A stretch of DNA of 64,000 nucleotides from Sciurus carolinensis (GCF_902686445.1 NC_062222.1:132873035-132937034), one strand, 5' to 3'. Shown: positions 21,273-33,690, counted from the stretch's first letter. A program made the numbers and translations. The notes: generated from the letters alone by a model not told the origin.

Positions 21273-21446
21273 TAGCTGGGTGCACACCTGTAATCCAGTG
21301 GCACTGGAGGCTGAGGCAGGAGGATGGCAAGATCAAAGGTAGCCTCAGCAACTTAGCAAAGCCTAAGCAACTCAAATAATAAAACAGGTTGGGGATGTGG
21401 CTCATTGTTTAAGTGCCCCTGGGTTCCATTCATGGTTTAAAAAAAA
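21273..21446 (+). mobile_element. B1-dID SINE with TSD
   Basis: B1 half ('gctgggtgcacacctgtaat', 'ggctgaggcaggaggatggc') plus ID half ('ggttggggatgtggctcatt', 'gtgcccctgggttcc') and an A-rich end. Flanked by atgtaaagg at 21264-21272 and 21447-21455, a 9-bp target duplication. Slightly shortened inside the B1 half. Confidence 0.93.
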
Positions 21447-21455
21447 ATGTAAAGG

Positions 21456-22685
21456 GAGAAAGTAAAGAAGTGAACTATGGATTGTATCAATAGTGAAATT
21501 GGTGCCAATCTGTAAATGTTTCAATACAAAGACATTTTGGAAAGGATTTTATCTTTCATAAGCTTTGCTTAGAAAGGAAAGGGAAAAAAAAAGAGACTGG
21601 AAAGCAAGATATCTAGATTTGTCACATTTGATTTCAAGTTTTATTTCAAGTCAGTAGTACAAAATTATTGCATTATGTCTTCATTGTATGCCACTACACA
21701 AATCAAGAGAGTTAAAATGTAAAAACGGATGAGCCTAATTTCAAATTATGATTCAATCTGTAGAGCTTTGTGACCTTTTTTGGGAGATATAGCCTCTAGA
21801 CATCATGCATTTTTGTAATAAGGAATAAAAGATGATTTTTATTTAGGACCTGGAAGCTTACCTATTGCTGTTCTTCCCTATATCTGCATGCATCCCTAGT
21901 ACCTTCTTCCTATTTTATAAGGCAAAATAGAATGTAAATGTAAGAAAAAGAATTAAAATGAAATAACGAATTCAGGCTTGAACTTGGATGAAGCCAGCTC
22001 TCTGCATGTGCTTCTCCATCTGTGAAATGATGAAGATAGGCTGGGTTGTCCCTCCAGTTAATTGCAACTTTCACATTTTCCTATTAGGAGTTTACGTATT
22101 TGGAGAAACAACAAGCAGAAAGAATATTTAGCAATCCTTAGGGCAGTTGTATCTGGAGCAGATTAAAATATCTATGCAGCAAATTTGACCCTACTTTTTG
22201 TGCTGTATTTGACAAAAAGCTAATATGTTGTTTGGACATATTGGAAAGAGAAAAAAATTAAGTGTGTCTTTAGATACATTTTTTTTTTCTGGAACTGAAC
22301 CCAAGTGGCAAGGTATTCTATGAGTTCTTGATAAAGGATTCTGTGGAGGAGAATAAATGTTATCTCTGCATGTGCTTTTATAAAACATCAGAATGCAGTT
22401 CAGTTGATTGTATTTTATTTTTAAAAATGTAAACAGATAGAAGGAATTTTAGGGAATTTGTAACAGAGTAAAAGCAATTGTATAGGGACCTGAAATAATG
22501 TGACCCAGTTGAAGAGCTGAATTAATGGTATCATATTCTGTGTTCATGGATGAGAAGTATAAATAATATTTAGAAGCTAATATCATCTAAAACATTTCAC
22601 TGATTCAATACAATCTCTTTCAATAGCCTAGTTTTCTTTTTGCAGAAATGGGAAACTGATCTTCAAGTCCACACAGAATTACCAG
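21456..22685. other. unassigned AT-rich sequence
   Basis: No gene or repeat recognised over about 1.2 kb. Confidence 0.45.
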
Positions 22686-22710
22686 AATAAATAAATAAAT
22701 AAATAAATAA
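22686..22710. repeat. (AAAT)n microsatellite
   Basis: Six tandem copies of aata/aaat. No SINE body is evident beside it. Confidence 0.9.
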
Positions 22711-23631
22711 GCCACATATTATGAGAATAAGAAGCCAAGTTGGAAATGGAAGTTTATTGATTTCAAAACTTACTAAAAAAGCAAAATTAATCAAAATAAT
22801 ATGGTATTGATATGAGTTAGACACAAACACATGAATGGAATATAGTGGAATATACAAACCCATATCCATATGGCCATTGCTTTATGTCCTTTTAGTTTTA
22901 ATGGATAATAATCACATATGCTGATGGGGCAGGTGTGATGTTTTCATGCATCACACTTGCAAACATGCAGTGAGTAATGATCCAACAAAGGCAGTTAACA
23001 CATCCATCACCACAAATGTTTATCATTTCTTTGTCAGGAGAAGTCTAAAATCCTTTTTTATAACTACCTTGAAATACACGTTACTCTTAACCATGTTCAC
23101 CCTGCTGCTCAGAAGAACACCCAAGTAATTCCTCTAATATAACTGCATCTTGGTCCCCTCTGACCAACCCTTCCTCATTCCCTTTTTCCTTTACCTTGCC
23201 TAGTCTTCAGTAGTCACTCTTCTGGTCTCTAGTTGAATGCAATCAACTCTTTTGAATTCCACTTGTAAATTCCACTTATGCTGTGTTTGTCTTTCTGTTC
23301 CTAGTTCATTTCATTTTTCATAATGCTCTACAGATTCTACAGACTCACTTGTGTTGTCACAAATGATGACTTCATTCATTTTCGTGGCTGAATACTATTT
23401 CATGGTGTGTATGTGTGTACCTATCATATATTTTTATCCATTCGTTTGTTGGTGGACACTTAGATTAATTCCATATCTTGTCTCTTTTAAATGTTGCAGT
23501 AAGCATGGGAGTGTACATGTCTCTTCAACAACCTGATTTTATTTCATTTGGTTATATACCAATTGATAGTAATTCTGTATTTTATGGTAGTTCTATTTTA
23601 TCTCTTTGATGAAAATTCATCCCATTTGCTT

Positions 23632-24082
23632 AAGTCAGGTTTGTATTGCTGTGATCAAAATATCTGACATGAACAATTTATCAGAGGAAAAGTTTATTTG
23701 GGGCTCATGGTCTCAGAGGACCAGCCCTGGTCTTCCTACTCCATTTCTTTGGGCCCCAGATGAGGTAGCACGTCTTAAGAAGAAGGCATGACCTAGGAAA
23801 GTTTCTCAGTTTACAGCAACTAGGAAGCAGAGAGAAAGGAAGGAACTTGGGACAAGATATGGTTTCCAAGGGCACCCTGCCAGTGACCTACTTCCTCCAG
23901 CTACACCCTACCTGCCTGCAGTTACCATGCAGTCCATTCAAATTCTTAATCCACAGATGGATCATTGCACTGTTGAGCTTACAGCTCTCATAATCTAATA
24001 ATTTCACCTATGAATATGGTTACATTTATTATCAAACTTCTAACCCAAGAGTTTTTCAGGAGACACTTTGCAGCCAAAACAT
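23632..24082 (-). mobile_element. solo MaLR LTR
   Basis: Reversed MaLR features in order: 'attgctgtgatcaaaatatc', 'ggaaaagtttatttggggct', 'ctttgggccccagatgaggt', 'cctacttcctccagctacac', ending near 'gccaaaacata'. ORF2 antisense resumes on both sides. No internal proviral sequence, so a solo LTR. Confidence 0.75.
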
Positions 24083-25237
24083 AGTACCATTGTATATAAT
24101 AGTATACTAATTTACGTATCCAGCAATGATTTATAAGAGTTCCCTTTATTGAACTTTCTCATGAGCATTTGATATTTATTGTCTTTTTAATAATAACTAT
24201 TCTAACTGGGATGAAATAATGTCTCAATTTGGAGCTGCATTTGGTGATTAGTAATGTTGGACATTTATTCATAAACCTGTTGCCCATTTCTATCTTTACT
24301 TTTGAGAAATGTTTCTTCAGGACTTTTGCCCATTTTCAAATCAGATTTTTTTGTGGTGGTTGCTACTGAGCTGATAAGTTCCTTGTGTGTTCTGGAGTTT
24401 AAACCTTCCTCAGATGTGTAGTATACAAATATTTTCTCACATTTTTTGGGTTTCCCCTTCAGTCTGTTGATTATTTCCTTTGTTGTACAGAAATTTTTTA
24501 GTTTGGTACAATTCATTTGTCTGTTTTTACTTTGTTTCCTGTGTGGGATTTTTATCTAATATTCTTGTCCAGACCAATCCCATAAATTTTTTTCTAAACT
24601 TTTTTTTCTAGTAGTTTCATATTTTGGGGTTTTATATTTATGTCTATTTTGAACTGACTTTTACATGGTGAGAAGTAGGGTTTTAATTAGATTCTTTCCT
24701 ATGTGGACCTACAATTTTCTTACCACTATAAGAGACTGCCTTTACTTAATGTGTTTCTCAACACCTTTTAGCATCACTGGGCTCTAAATGCCTAGATTTA
24801 TTTTTGGGTTCTAAATTCTATTCCATTGTTCTATGTTTCCATTATGTCAGGACCAAGATGTTTTAGTTATTATTGTTTTATAGTAATATTTTTAACCCAG
24901 GTACTGCCGTACTTTACAGTTTTGTACATTAAATTTTAATCTAATTCAAGATTGCTTTGTTAGCGACTTTTATGGTTCCATACAAATATTAGGATTAAAA
25001 AAATCTATATTTGTATCTATATGTACATACACACATACATGCATACATATATGTATGTAAATGTCAGTGGTGTTCTGACAGAGATTACATTAAATCTGTA
25101 GGTCACTTTGGGGGGTGTGAGTATTTCACCTCTATTTAATTCTTCCAATTCATGAACATGGGTTATATTTCCATTTATTTGTGCTCTCTTCAATCTCTTT
25201 CACAGATGCCATTGTAGAATTTCATCCCCTTGTTTAC

Positions 25238-25624
25238 TGTCTTATTCAACTTTCCATCACTGTTGCAGCATAATTGGCAATCAAATTATAAAAGAGAAAA
25301 TGTTTATTTTAGCTCACAATTTCAGAGATTACAGTTCATGGTCACTTCCTCCCATTGTCTTTGGGCCATTGGCAAAGCAGTACATCATGGCAGGGATCAA
25401 ATCAGTGTGGAGCAGTATGTTCAACTCATGGTGCCAGGAAATAGAGAGGGGGTGGGGAGGACTGGGGGTCCTAAAATTCCCTTTAAGGTCAGACCGTCAT
25501 ATAACTAGAGAACTCCAACTAGACCCTACCTTTTGATGGTTCTACCACCTCCCAAAAGCACCATGAAAGGGGGACCAACCTTTAACAAATTAGCATTTAG
25601 CAGCCACTAATCCACACCATTACA
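25238..25624 (-). mobile_element. solo MaLR LTR
   Basis: Reversed LTR beginning 'tgtcttattcaactttccat' and ending 'taatccacaccattaca'. Inside are 'gaaaatgtttattttagctc' and 'gcagtacatcatggcaggga'. No clear 5-bp duplication remains. Inside the ancient L1M ORF2. Confidence 0.75.
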
Positions 25625-26804
25625 GTTGCATTCATTCCTAGGCATGTTCTTTTGCAGCTATTGTAAATGAGAAATTTTTTCTTGATTTCTTTTAAAGATA
25701 CATAGATATTGCTATGTAGAACTGATAACTAATTTTAATACATTTATTTTGTATAACACAATTCACTGAATTTATATATTATTCCTTATGGGTTTTGGTG
25801 GTGTTTTTAAGACTTTATATATGTAAAATCACGTCATCTGCAGCAGGAATAATTAGACTTCATCCTACACAATTTGGGTGCCCTTTATTTCTTTGTATCA
25901 CCTAATTATACTGACAAGACATTTCAGAACTACATTGAGTAGAACTGGTAAAAAAAAACAAATGGCTTCATTGCATGTTACAGATCTTAGAGAAGCAGCT
26001 TACAACTTTTCCTGATTCAGTGTGATGTTGGCATTGGACTTGTTATTGATAGTCTTTATAACGTTGAGGTGGGTACCTTCTGTATTTAATTTGCTGAGAG
26101 TTATCATGAAGGGTTGTTAAATTTCATTAAATATCCATGCAGTACCTGTTGAAAACATCATGCAATGTTTGTGGCAGACCACCGTGTCCACATGGTTTTG
26201 CAGGCACGCCAAAGGCAGGAGTTATGGTGTCAAGGCAGCTTCCAATGATATTTTAAAGGAATGCCTGGAGGTCTGGGGACTCTGAAGGGGTCACTGGTGG
26301 GACAATGCCTCATGGGCTGTGGGATTGGTGCCATAGCTGGGAATCCAGATATTTACACTTACCTGCAACATGCAGCGCTTACCAGGGAAAGACTGGAGCA
26401 GCACAGCCACTGAGAGAGTAGTAATGTGGCCTGAAATCAGCGAGGCCGTAGGAGTGAGTTGCTTATGAACTGAAGAGCGCGGATCCTCAGTACTTAACAT
26501 CGGCCCTTTTGGTTTTCAGTCTTGCTCTGGGCCAGTCACCCTTATATACCTTATTACTTATCCCTTCTGGAGTAGAATGTCACCCTGTGCCTGAACTTTC
26601 AATGAATCTTAGAGGTTTATAAGATGTGTTTTGATTTCACAGGGTCTCACAACTGAGTTTTTTTTTTTTTTGAGTCTTGGGTAAATTTGAGTTTGGACTT
26701 TGAACAATATTGGAATGAGTTAAGATTTGTGGATAATTAAAGATGGAACATACAGTTTGCATTATGAAAATGATATGAACCTTGAAGGCCAGAAGCAGAA
26801 ACCT

Positions 26805-27300
26805 ATGCAATTTTAGTGTGCTCCAAAGGGTTTGTGTATTGGGGACTTGGTTCCCAGTGTGTGGATTTTAAAAGGTGGATATACCTCCTAGTGGGAGGTT
26901 GTAAGGTCATTGCTATGTTCCTCTAAGGGGTCAAGTATTTCATTTAAAAAAAAATAATTTGTACATTTCAGTTTTACATGACAATAGAATCTATTTTAAC
27001 ACATTATGCAAAGATGGAGTATTATTATCTTATTGGGGTTAAGTATTTTTCATAGAACCCGAGTTAGTTATTACAAGAGGGAGTAGCAAGCCTCTTCCTG
27101 AATTGCTCTTTGGATTCTAGCATGACACTTGGATTTCTCCACCTTACATACACTCCCACCATCCTGATGCCTCCTGCCATGGAGTCCTCATCAGAGCTGA
27201 TCCAGCAGTAATGTCATGACCATGAACCTCAATAACCGTGAGCTTAATAAACCTCTCTTGTTTATGGAGTTACCTGCCTCAGCCATTTGTTACATGTCTA
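26805..27300 (+). mobile_element. MaLR LTR interrupted by an L1 stub
   Basis: Plus-oriented LTR: 'aaggtggatatacctcctag', then 'tctccaccttacatacactc', 'catcctgatgcctcctgcca' and 'gagcttaataaacctctctt'. The L1 stub at 26941-27034 splits it, so the LTR is older than that L1 copy. Its 5' end is poorly defined. Confidence 0.6.
26941..27034 (-). mobile_element. very short 5'-truncated L1 3' stub with TSD
   Basis: Antisense terminal L1 3' UTR only ('cagttttacatgacaataga', 'aacacattatgcaaagatgg'). Flanked by ggggtcaagtattt (26927-26940) and ggggttaagtattt (27035-27048), 13 of 14 matching. About 94 bp long. Confidence 0.75.
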
Positions 27301-27999
27301 GTTAAATGTTTGACCATTGTGTTCATTGTCTCAAAAAATAATTCATTTCATTTAAATTTTATTTTTCCTTATGCTCTATTTCACCTATCACTCCTCTGAT
27401 AGGTAATGTTCCCTTCCTTCTACTAACTTTGGATTTAATTTGACCTTGCTTTTCTAGTTCCTCAAATTTTAATGTTAGGTTGTTTATTTAGCATCTTTCC
27501 ATTTTTTAGATATGAGCATGTATTGCTGTATAGATTGCACTTAGAACTATTTTGCTATATCCCATATATTTTGGTACGTTGCATTGTCATTTTCATTTGT
27601 TTCAATGTATTTTGTAATTTTCCTTTCAATGTCACCATTGGTGCTTATTTTTAAAGGTAATTATGTAATTATTATGTAATATCTATGTATTTATATGGTT
27701 TTCAAAGTTTCTTCTCTTATTGGATTATAGTCTTATTCCATTATGATCAAAAAAAGATTCTATGATATTTAAAATGTATTAAAATTTATTTTGTGGCCTA
27801 ATATGAGATATATCCTGGATAATGTTCCATTTCATTTTCAGAAGATTTTACATTTTGTAACTGTTGACTATAAAAGTCTGTTAGGTCCATTTGGCTGGAG
27901 TACAACCTAGTTGTGATGTTTCTTTGTTGATTTTCTGTCTGAGCAATCTATTTCTGAAAACAGGGTATTGAGTTCCCTCGCTATTATTGTATCTCAGTC

Positions 28000-28438
28000 T
28001 GTCATGGTTTGGATATAGGGAATCCTCAAAATCTCCTGCTAATTTAGGAATATTCAGAGTATAATGACTATGTTCTGAGATCCATACCCTAATCAGTCCA
28101 CCCCAGTTTGAATGAACTGACTGGGTGTTAACTGTGGACAGGTGGGTGTGGCTGGAGGAGGTGGGTCAGCAGGGGAGTTCTCTTGAAGGATGCATCTGCC
28201 CTGTGACCCTTCACCTCTTCCTCTCTTTCTCTGCTTCCTGACTGAACCATGAGCTGAACCACTTTCGTCCACAGGCCCTTGTGCCATGATGTGCTGCCTT
28301 ACCTTGAGCCCAGAGCAATGGCGTCAGCCATCTGTGAACTGAGACCTCTAAAACTATGAGCCCTGAATAAACTTCCCCTTCTCTAAGTTGTTCTTGTCTG
28401 GTATTTCGCTCACAGGAATGCAAAAGCTGACCAAAACA
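28000..28438 (+). mobile_element. solo MaLR LTR
   Basis: Starts 'tgtcatggtttggatatagg', contains 'ggtgggtgtggctggaggag', 'gccatgatgtgctgccttac' and 'ctgaataaacttccccttct' (AATAAA polyadenylation signal), ends 'ctgaccaaaaca'. The flanking 5-mers (cagtc / ccctc) no longer match well. Confidence 0.8.
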
Positions 28439-28724
28439 CCCTCTGATTTTGTATATGAAGATTTGGCATATGGATTTATGTACTTAAATATTGGATGTAT
28501 ATATATTTACAACTGTTAAAACATCATGCTGGATTGACCCATTCATCATTATATAATGGTTTTTCTTTTCAAGTTTTTGCCTTAATGTCTATATTATATG
28601 TGACATAAGAATGAATATTAATACTATTTTCTGATTTTCATTTGCATGACATGCCTCTTTCCATCCTTTTAATTTCAGACTACTCATGTTGCTGTAGTAT
28701 AGACCTTTTTTTAAATGTTTTGCC

Positions 28725-28845
28725 TTTGTTTTTGTTCTGAAATGGTATCTCACTAAGCTTACCAGGTTGGTCTTGAACTCCTGATCCTCCTGTCTCTGCC
28801 TCCTGAGTAGCTGGGATTATAGGCATTTTCCACCATGCCTGACAG
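28725..28845 (-). mobile_element. B1 (7SL-derived) SINE without ID half
   Basis: Antisense B1/7SL core: 'aaatggtatctcactaagct', 'ggtcttgaactcctgatcct', 'cctcctgagtagctgggatt', ending 'caccatgcctgac'. No tRNA-like half is attached, so this is a monomeric or truncated B1. Abuts a MaLR LTR on its right. Confidence 0.8.
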
Positions 28846-29195
28846 TTTGAATCATAAGTGTCTTCCTAAGCTCCAGGTGTTAAATAAAAGCTTGATCTTA
28901 AAAGAGGTACTATCAGGAGATACCCTAGTAGAAAGTCTTTTAGTCAATGAGGGTGGGCTCTCAAAGGTGATGGTGAGATCTTTGTCCCTTACTATTCCTC
29001 CATGTTTTTCTTCCGGGCCTTGATATTAGCTGCTTCAGTCTTCCACATGATCCCAGTATGATATGCTGCCTTGCCACAGGTCTAAAAGCAACCAATCATG
29101 GACTGGGACTTCCAAAACTGTGAAACCAAGTAAGCTTTTTATCTTTTTAGGTCGATTGTCAAAGATATTTTCTATAATAAGGAAAATCTGACTTA
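28846..29195 (+). mobile_element. MaLR LTR, decayed
   Basis: 'agtttgaatcataagtgtct' near the start, 'tgctgccttgccacaggtct' and 'catggactgggacttccaaa' in the middle, then 'gtcaaagatattttctataa' near the end. Same general layout as its neighbours but more diverged. It lies between the B1 and the younger LTR at 29240. Confidence 0.6.
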
Positions 29196-29239
29196 CATGT
29201 CCTTATAGGTGAGGTGAGTCTCTATTAGCACATAGTTGG

Positions 29240-29660
29240 TGTTACGGTTTGGATGCGAGATGTCCCCCAAAAGCTTACGTGAGACAAGGCAGGAAGGTTC
29301 AGAGGAGAAATGATTGGGTTGTAAGAGTTTTAACCCAATCAGTGAATTAATCCCTTGTGGGATTAATTGAAGTGGTAGGGTGTGGCTGGAGGAGGTGGGA
29401 ATTGGGGCATGACTTTGGGGTATATGTTTTGTATCTGGAGAGTGGAGTCTCTCTCTCTCTGCTTCCTGGTGATGCAAGCTGTTTCCCTCTGCCACACTCT
29501 TCCACCACGATGTTCTGTCTCACCTGGAGCCTGAGGAATGGAGCCGGCCTTTTGTGGACTAAAACATCTGAAACCAGGCGCCCTGAAATAACCCTTTCCT
29601 CCTCTATGATTGTGCTGGTTGGATCATTTAGTGACAGCAGCGAAAAAGCTGCCTAAGACA
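29240..29660 (+). mobile_element. solo MaLR LTR with perfect 5-bp TSD
   Basis: TG...CA ends (tgttacggtttgg ... gcctaagaca) flanked by gttgg at 29235-29239 and 29661-29665. 421 bp. Contains a 10-bp inverted repeat (29311-29320 with 29332-29341), a (CT)n patch near 29448 and an 'aataaccc'-type signal near 29586. No internal region. Closely related to the LTR at 39684. Confidence 0.9.
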
Positions 29661-29761
29661 GTTGGGTGGTTTTGTTTTGGTTTTATACATTCGGCCACTT
29701 GATATTTTTTGATTGACTTATTTTATTTGTTTCCTTTTTTTGTTTGAGTTTTGTTTGTTTG

Positions 29762-29904
29762 TTGGGTACAAGAGATTGAACCTAGAGGGATTTTACCACT
29801 GAGTCACACTCCCAACCCTCTTTCATTTTTTATTTTGAGACAGGGTCTCACTAAGTTGCCCAGGCTGTCTTTCAACTTGCTGTCCTCCTGCCTCAGTTTC
29901 CCCG
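29762..29904 (-). mobile_element. B1-dID SINE, 5'-truncated
   Basis: Antisense ID half ('acaagagattgaacctagag', 'accactgagtcacactccca') followed by antisense B1 ('gagacagggtctcactaagt', 'ctcctgcctcagtttcccc'), which stops early. The left part of B1 is missing. Confidence 0.85.
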
Positions 29905-31929
29905 ATTTGTTTTTTATTCATAGTAATTATTGATAGGTAAGCACTTCGAGGTTGATGCTTTGTTGTTTGGTTTCGGGTTGATTTGTAGAAGTTTTTTCCT
30001 TCCTGTCTCTCCATGTGAGACTTGCTGATTTTCTATGGAGTTATATTTTGAATATTTTCTTCATATGGTTTGTGTTTCCACTATTTATTTTATGGTTACA
30101 ACAAGCCTTACCTAAAACATTTTAAACTACTAACAGGCTATTTTAAGCTGATAATTACTTAACTTTAATCATTTTCTCAAACTTTACGCTTTTACTCCCT
30201 TTTCCAACAACTTGTTTTTGTTGACATGTTTTGTATCTTTCAAAGTTCATGTCCATTAACAAATTATGACAGTGATAATTATTTTAGCTTTATCTTTTAA
30301 CATTCATTTTAGAGAACAATTTGTTTTTATGTGATTACATTATAAGTGCTCTGAGTTTGGATATATATGCAAATTTGCTAATGAGCTTTCTATTATGTTT
30401 CTTGATTCTTAAGTTTCTGCCTGGCAATCTTTTCCTTCAACTTGAAGGACTACTTTTTAAATTTCTTGTGAATTTGATCTAGTGGTGATATATTTCTTAA
30501 GCTTTTGTTTATATGAGGAAAAATAATAACTCCTTTTCACTTTTGAAGGACAGAATATCTGGGTATAGTATTCATGTTTGCCAGTTTTAGTTCTAGCAGT
30601 TCTTAAAATATATCAACCTGTTTCCTTCTGAAATGCAGGACTTCTGTTGAAAAATCTTCTGATAGTGTGATGATGGTCTGTTTATACATAACACATTAAT
30701 TTTTCTTTACATTGTTTAAGAGTCTCTCATTGTCTTTCACTTTCGTCAATGTTATTATAATAGATCTGGATGGGAGTCTCTTTGGATTTATCTTACTAGA
30801 TGTCTGTTAATCTTCCTGCATTTGGATTTCTAATTTTTCTCCAACTTAGAATATTTTCTTCCATTATGTCTTTCTAATATGTTTTTTGTCTCTTCTTCTT
30901 CTGATAACATCTATGCTACACATAATCTTCCTCTTCATGGTGTCTCATAACTCCTTGAGTTTGTCTTTATTCTTTTTCTTCTTTTGTTTTCTTCTTTGGT
31001 TCCTAAACTTAGATTATTCCCAGTTACCTCTTTTTACATTCTCTAATCTCCTCTCCTGCTTGATCTAATATGATTTGAACTCTTCTGTTGAATTATTTGA
31101 GTTCAATTATTATATTCTGTAGCTTGATGATGTCTGTTCAGTATTTTTAAATATCTTATATTCCTTCATTCCAAGTCTTAATTTCTTCCTGTATTTCACT
31201 CCAATTCCTTGTGAACATCTTTATAACTGTCCCTTTGAATTCCTTGTCAGGTAAATTATATATCTCCATTTTGTTAGGGCTAGTTTCTGGAAATTTGTCT
31301 TGTTCTTTTATTTGGAAGATATTTCCCCATTCATTTATTTTCTTTGGCTCTCTGTTTTGGTTTCTGGGCATTAAATAAAAGGTTTGCCACTCCTATCATT
31401 TTTTGTGGATTAATGTAATGTAGGAAATGTTCCCCTTCGGAAAAAACAAACAAACAAACCTGGCCAGAGATTTTGGATGCTGCTAAACACTTTGTGCTTG
31501 TTCAGCCTGCTCTCTTGTTCTGAGTGATCCCCAAGAAATTAGAATGTCAGCTCTTGAGAGACATGTCACTACCTCAGGTTGCAGCTGAAGTTTGCCACGT
31601 TAGGTGTGTGTTCCGTTTCCTTCTTTCGAAGAAGCTGAGAGCCAGTTTATTCCTGCAGTGCTGCCCTACACCAAAGTAAGGGTATAAAGCTTATACCTAT
31701 ACTTTTGATAAACTTGCTAATTGTGAACGTGGTGCCGTAGCTGCCAAATGTTTTGTAGTTTAACAAGTCATTTTTTTTTTGTTGTCCTTGATCTAAGAGA
31801 TTCAGGAGTCTCTGTCAACTCCCAGAATTAGGAGATTTAGGAGCAAGTCCCTTGAGTGAAGGTTGTAAATGTTGGGATGCTTAATGTATGCAGAAACTAC
31901 TTCAAGAGAGAATCTGCATATCTGCATTT

Positions 31930-32460
31930 ACTGCCAGATCAAGCCAGGGAGGAAGGCACAGAGAGCACCCACTCTCAGATTTGAGCAAACAGAAGTGTCA
32001 CACCCTCCATCAAGGGGAGACTTCTGCTCTGGAATTACTGCTGAAGCAAGCCAGGGAGGAAGGTGCAAGGAGACTCTACTTTCCCTTTCAGACAAACAGA
32101 GACGCCCCTGCCGCCTAATGAAGGATTACAGGAGTTTAACTCCCTAGCAAATTGATAATGGGGAAAGAATGGGAAATGCCATCCTTCCTGATCTTGCTAA
32201 CAGAGGCCCCTGACCTCTTTCCACAGATGATGCAGGACTGAATTCATCACTATAGCCAGCCATGGAAGATGGTACGAGGAATACCCACTCTTCTTCAAGC
32301 AAGCAGAATTTTCACACCCTCCTTGAAGGCAGGGTGGTCAACTGGTTTGAAATTATCACTGAGGACAGGATGTAGAGTGCTTCCTTTCTTTTCAAGGCAC
32401 AAAGAATTTCACTGCCTCTCATCTAAAAACAGAGGTAAATCTCCATTCCCTAAGATTTCA
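31930..32460. repeat. degenerate tandem units in ancient L1 leader
   Basis: 'aagccagggaggaaggcaca' (31942) recurs as 'aagccagggaggaaggtgca' (32048). 'gcaaacagaagtgtcacacc' (31984) recurs as 'gcaagcagaattttcacacc' (32299). Spacings of about 106 and 315 bp suggest a ~105-bp unit. It lies at the 5' end of the reversed L1M, where monomeric leaders are known in some L1 lineages. Confidence 0.55.
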
Positions 32461-32465
32461 GAATA

Positions 32466-33690
32466 GATTCTTAGATAAAGCACTAAAAACATAAGTAAAA
32501 AAAAAAAAAAAAAGATAAATTGGACTTCAACAACAGTAGAAACTTTAGTGCATAAAAAATCATTTAGAAATTGAAAAGACAACCTATCAAATTAGAATGA
32601 ATATTTGTTAATCACATGTGTGATAAGGGTATGATATTGAAAATATATAAATAATTCCTGTCATTCAAAAAGAACAAGAAAAATGATGTAATTTAAAAAG
32701 GGGAGGAATCACATAGAAATTTCTCCAAAGATATAGAAATGATCAACAAGTATATGACAATATGTCCAAATCACTAATAATTTGGGTAATGCAAATCAAA
32801 ACTACAATGAGATACCACTGCATACTCATGTGTATGGCTATCAGTCAGTCAGTCAGTCAATATCAGTTGGCTATAGGACCCTCCTATACTGTAGATAGGA
32901 ACTGAAACCAGGTTAACTTCTGTGAAGAACTATGTGATCTCTCAAAAAGCTACAGTTGTCATATGTCTCAGCAATTACATTACTACATATCCTATGAAAA
33001 ATTAAAAAAAAAACAGATAATCAACACATGTTCAGAGCAGCACTATTCACAATGCCCAAATGGTAGAAACAACCTAATGCCCTTTAGTGGATGCATGGAT
33101 AAACCAACAAACAAATGTTGTAAGCAAACAAATAAATATTGTTCAGCAATACAAAGGAATCCAGTATTAATATGTGCTACACCATAAATTAAACATGGTA
33201 AATGGAAAACACCAGAGTTAATATTGAAAGGTCACATATTGTATAATTCCCTTTGCAAAATATCTAAAATGGGTAAATCTGTAGAGACAGAGAGTGCATT
33301 AATGTTTCAAAAGTCTATGTAGAATATGGCATGGTGTCATTATTTTATGGGTATGAGGATCATCTTGAGATAATTCAAAATGTTTTGAAACTTTCAGAAC
33401 TAAATAGAGGTGGTGCCCACATATTATGTTCTAAATGCCACTGAATTGCTTATTTTAAGATAACCAATTTTATGTCAGAATATTCAGAGGGGGGTCTATG
33501 ATAATAGACTTCTTACAGGATGATGAAGATATCTGGACATTAGATTGTGGTAATGCTGTGCAACATTGTGATTAAACTAAAGTTCACTGAATTATACAGT
33601 TTCTAAGGGTAAATATTTTTATGTGAATACCATCATAAACAAATTATCAAAATAATTAGGGATCTGTACCATTTTTATCACTTATCCTAA
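32466..33690 (+). mobile_element. ancient L1 ORF2/3' fragment
   Basis: Sense-strand ORF2 C-terminal landmarks: 'gcaaatcaaaactacaatga' and 'gagataccactgcatactca' (32794-32830), 'gcagcactattcacaatgcc' (33039) and 'atgcatggataaaccaacaa' (33091). Orientation is opposite to the L1M on its left. A short (CAGT)n at 32843-32860 interrupts it. No open frame of note. Confidence 0.75.

Larger units (their letters stand above)
22880..32460 (-). mobile_element. second ancient L1M element, near full span, nested
   Basis: A reversed L1M in consistent order. The 3' end comes first ('gtgatgttttcatgcatcac', 'catccatcaccacaaatgtt'). ORF2 C-terminal antisense follows at 23300-23630, then ORF2 body at 24090-25235 and 25630-26180, and further ORF2 sequence at 27300-28000 ('gtctgttaggtccatttggc') and 28440-28720. 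The L1M 5' UTR runs 30540-31380 ('aattccttgtcaggtaaatt', 'tttctttggctctctgtttt') with repetitive leader to about 32460. Six MaLR LTRs and two SINEs landed inside. Heavily mutated, non-functional. Confidence 0.7.
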
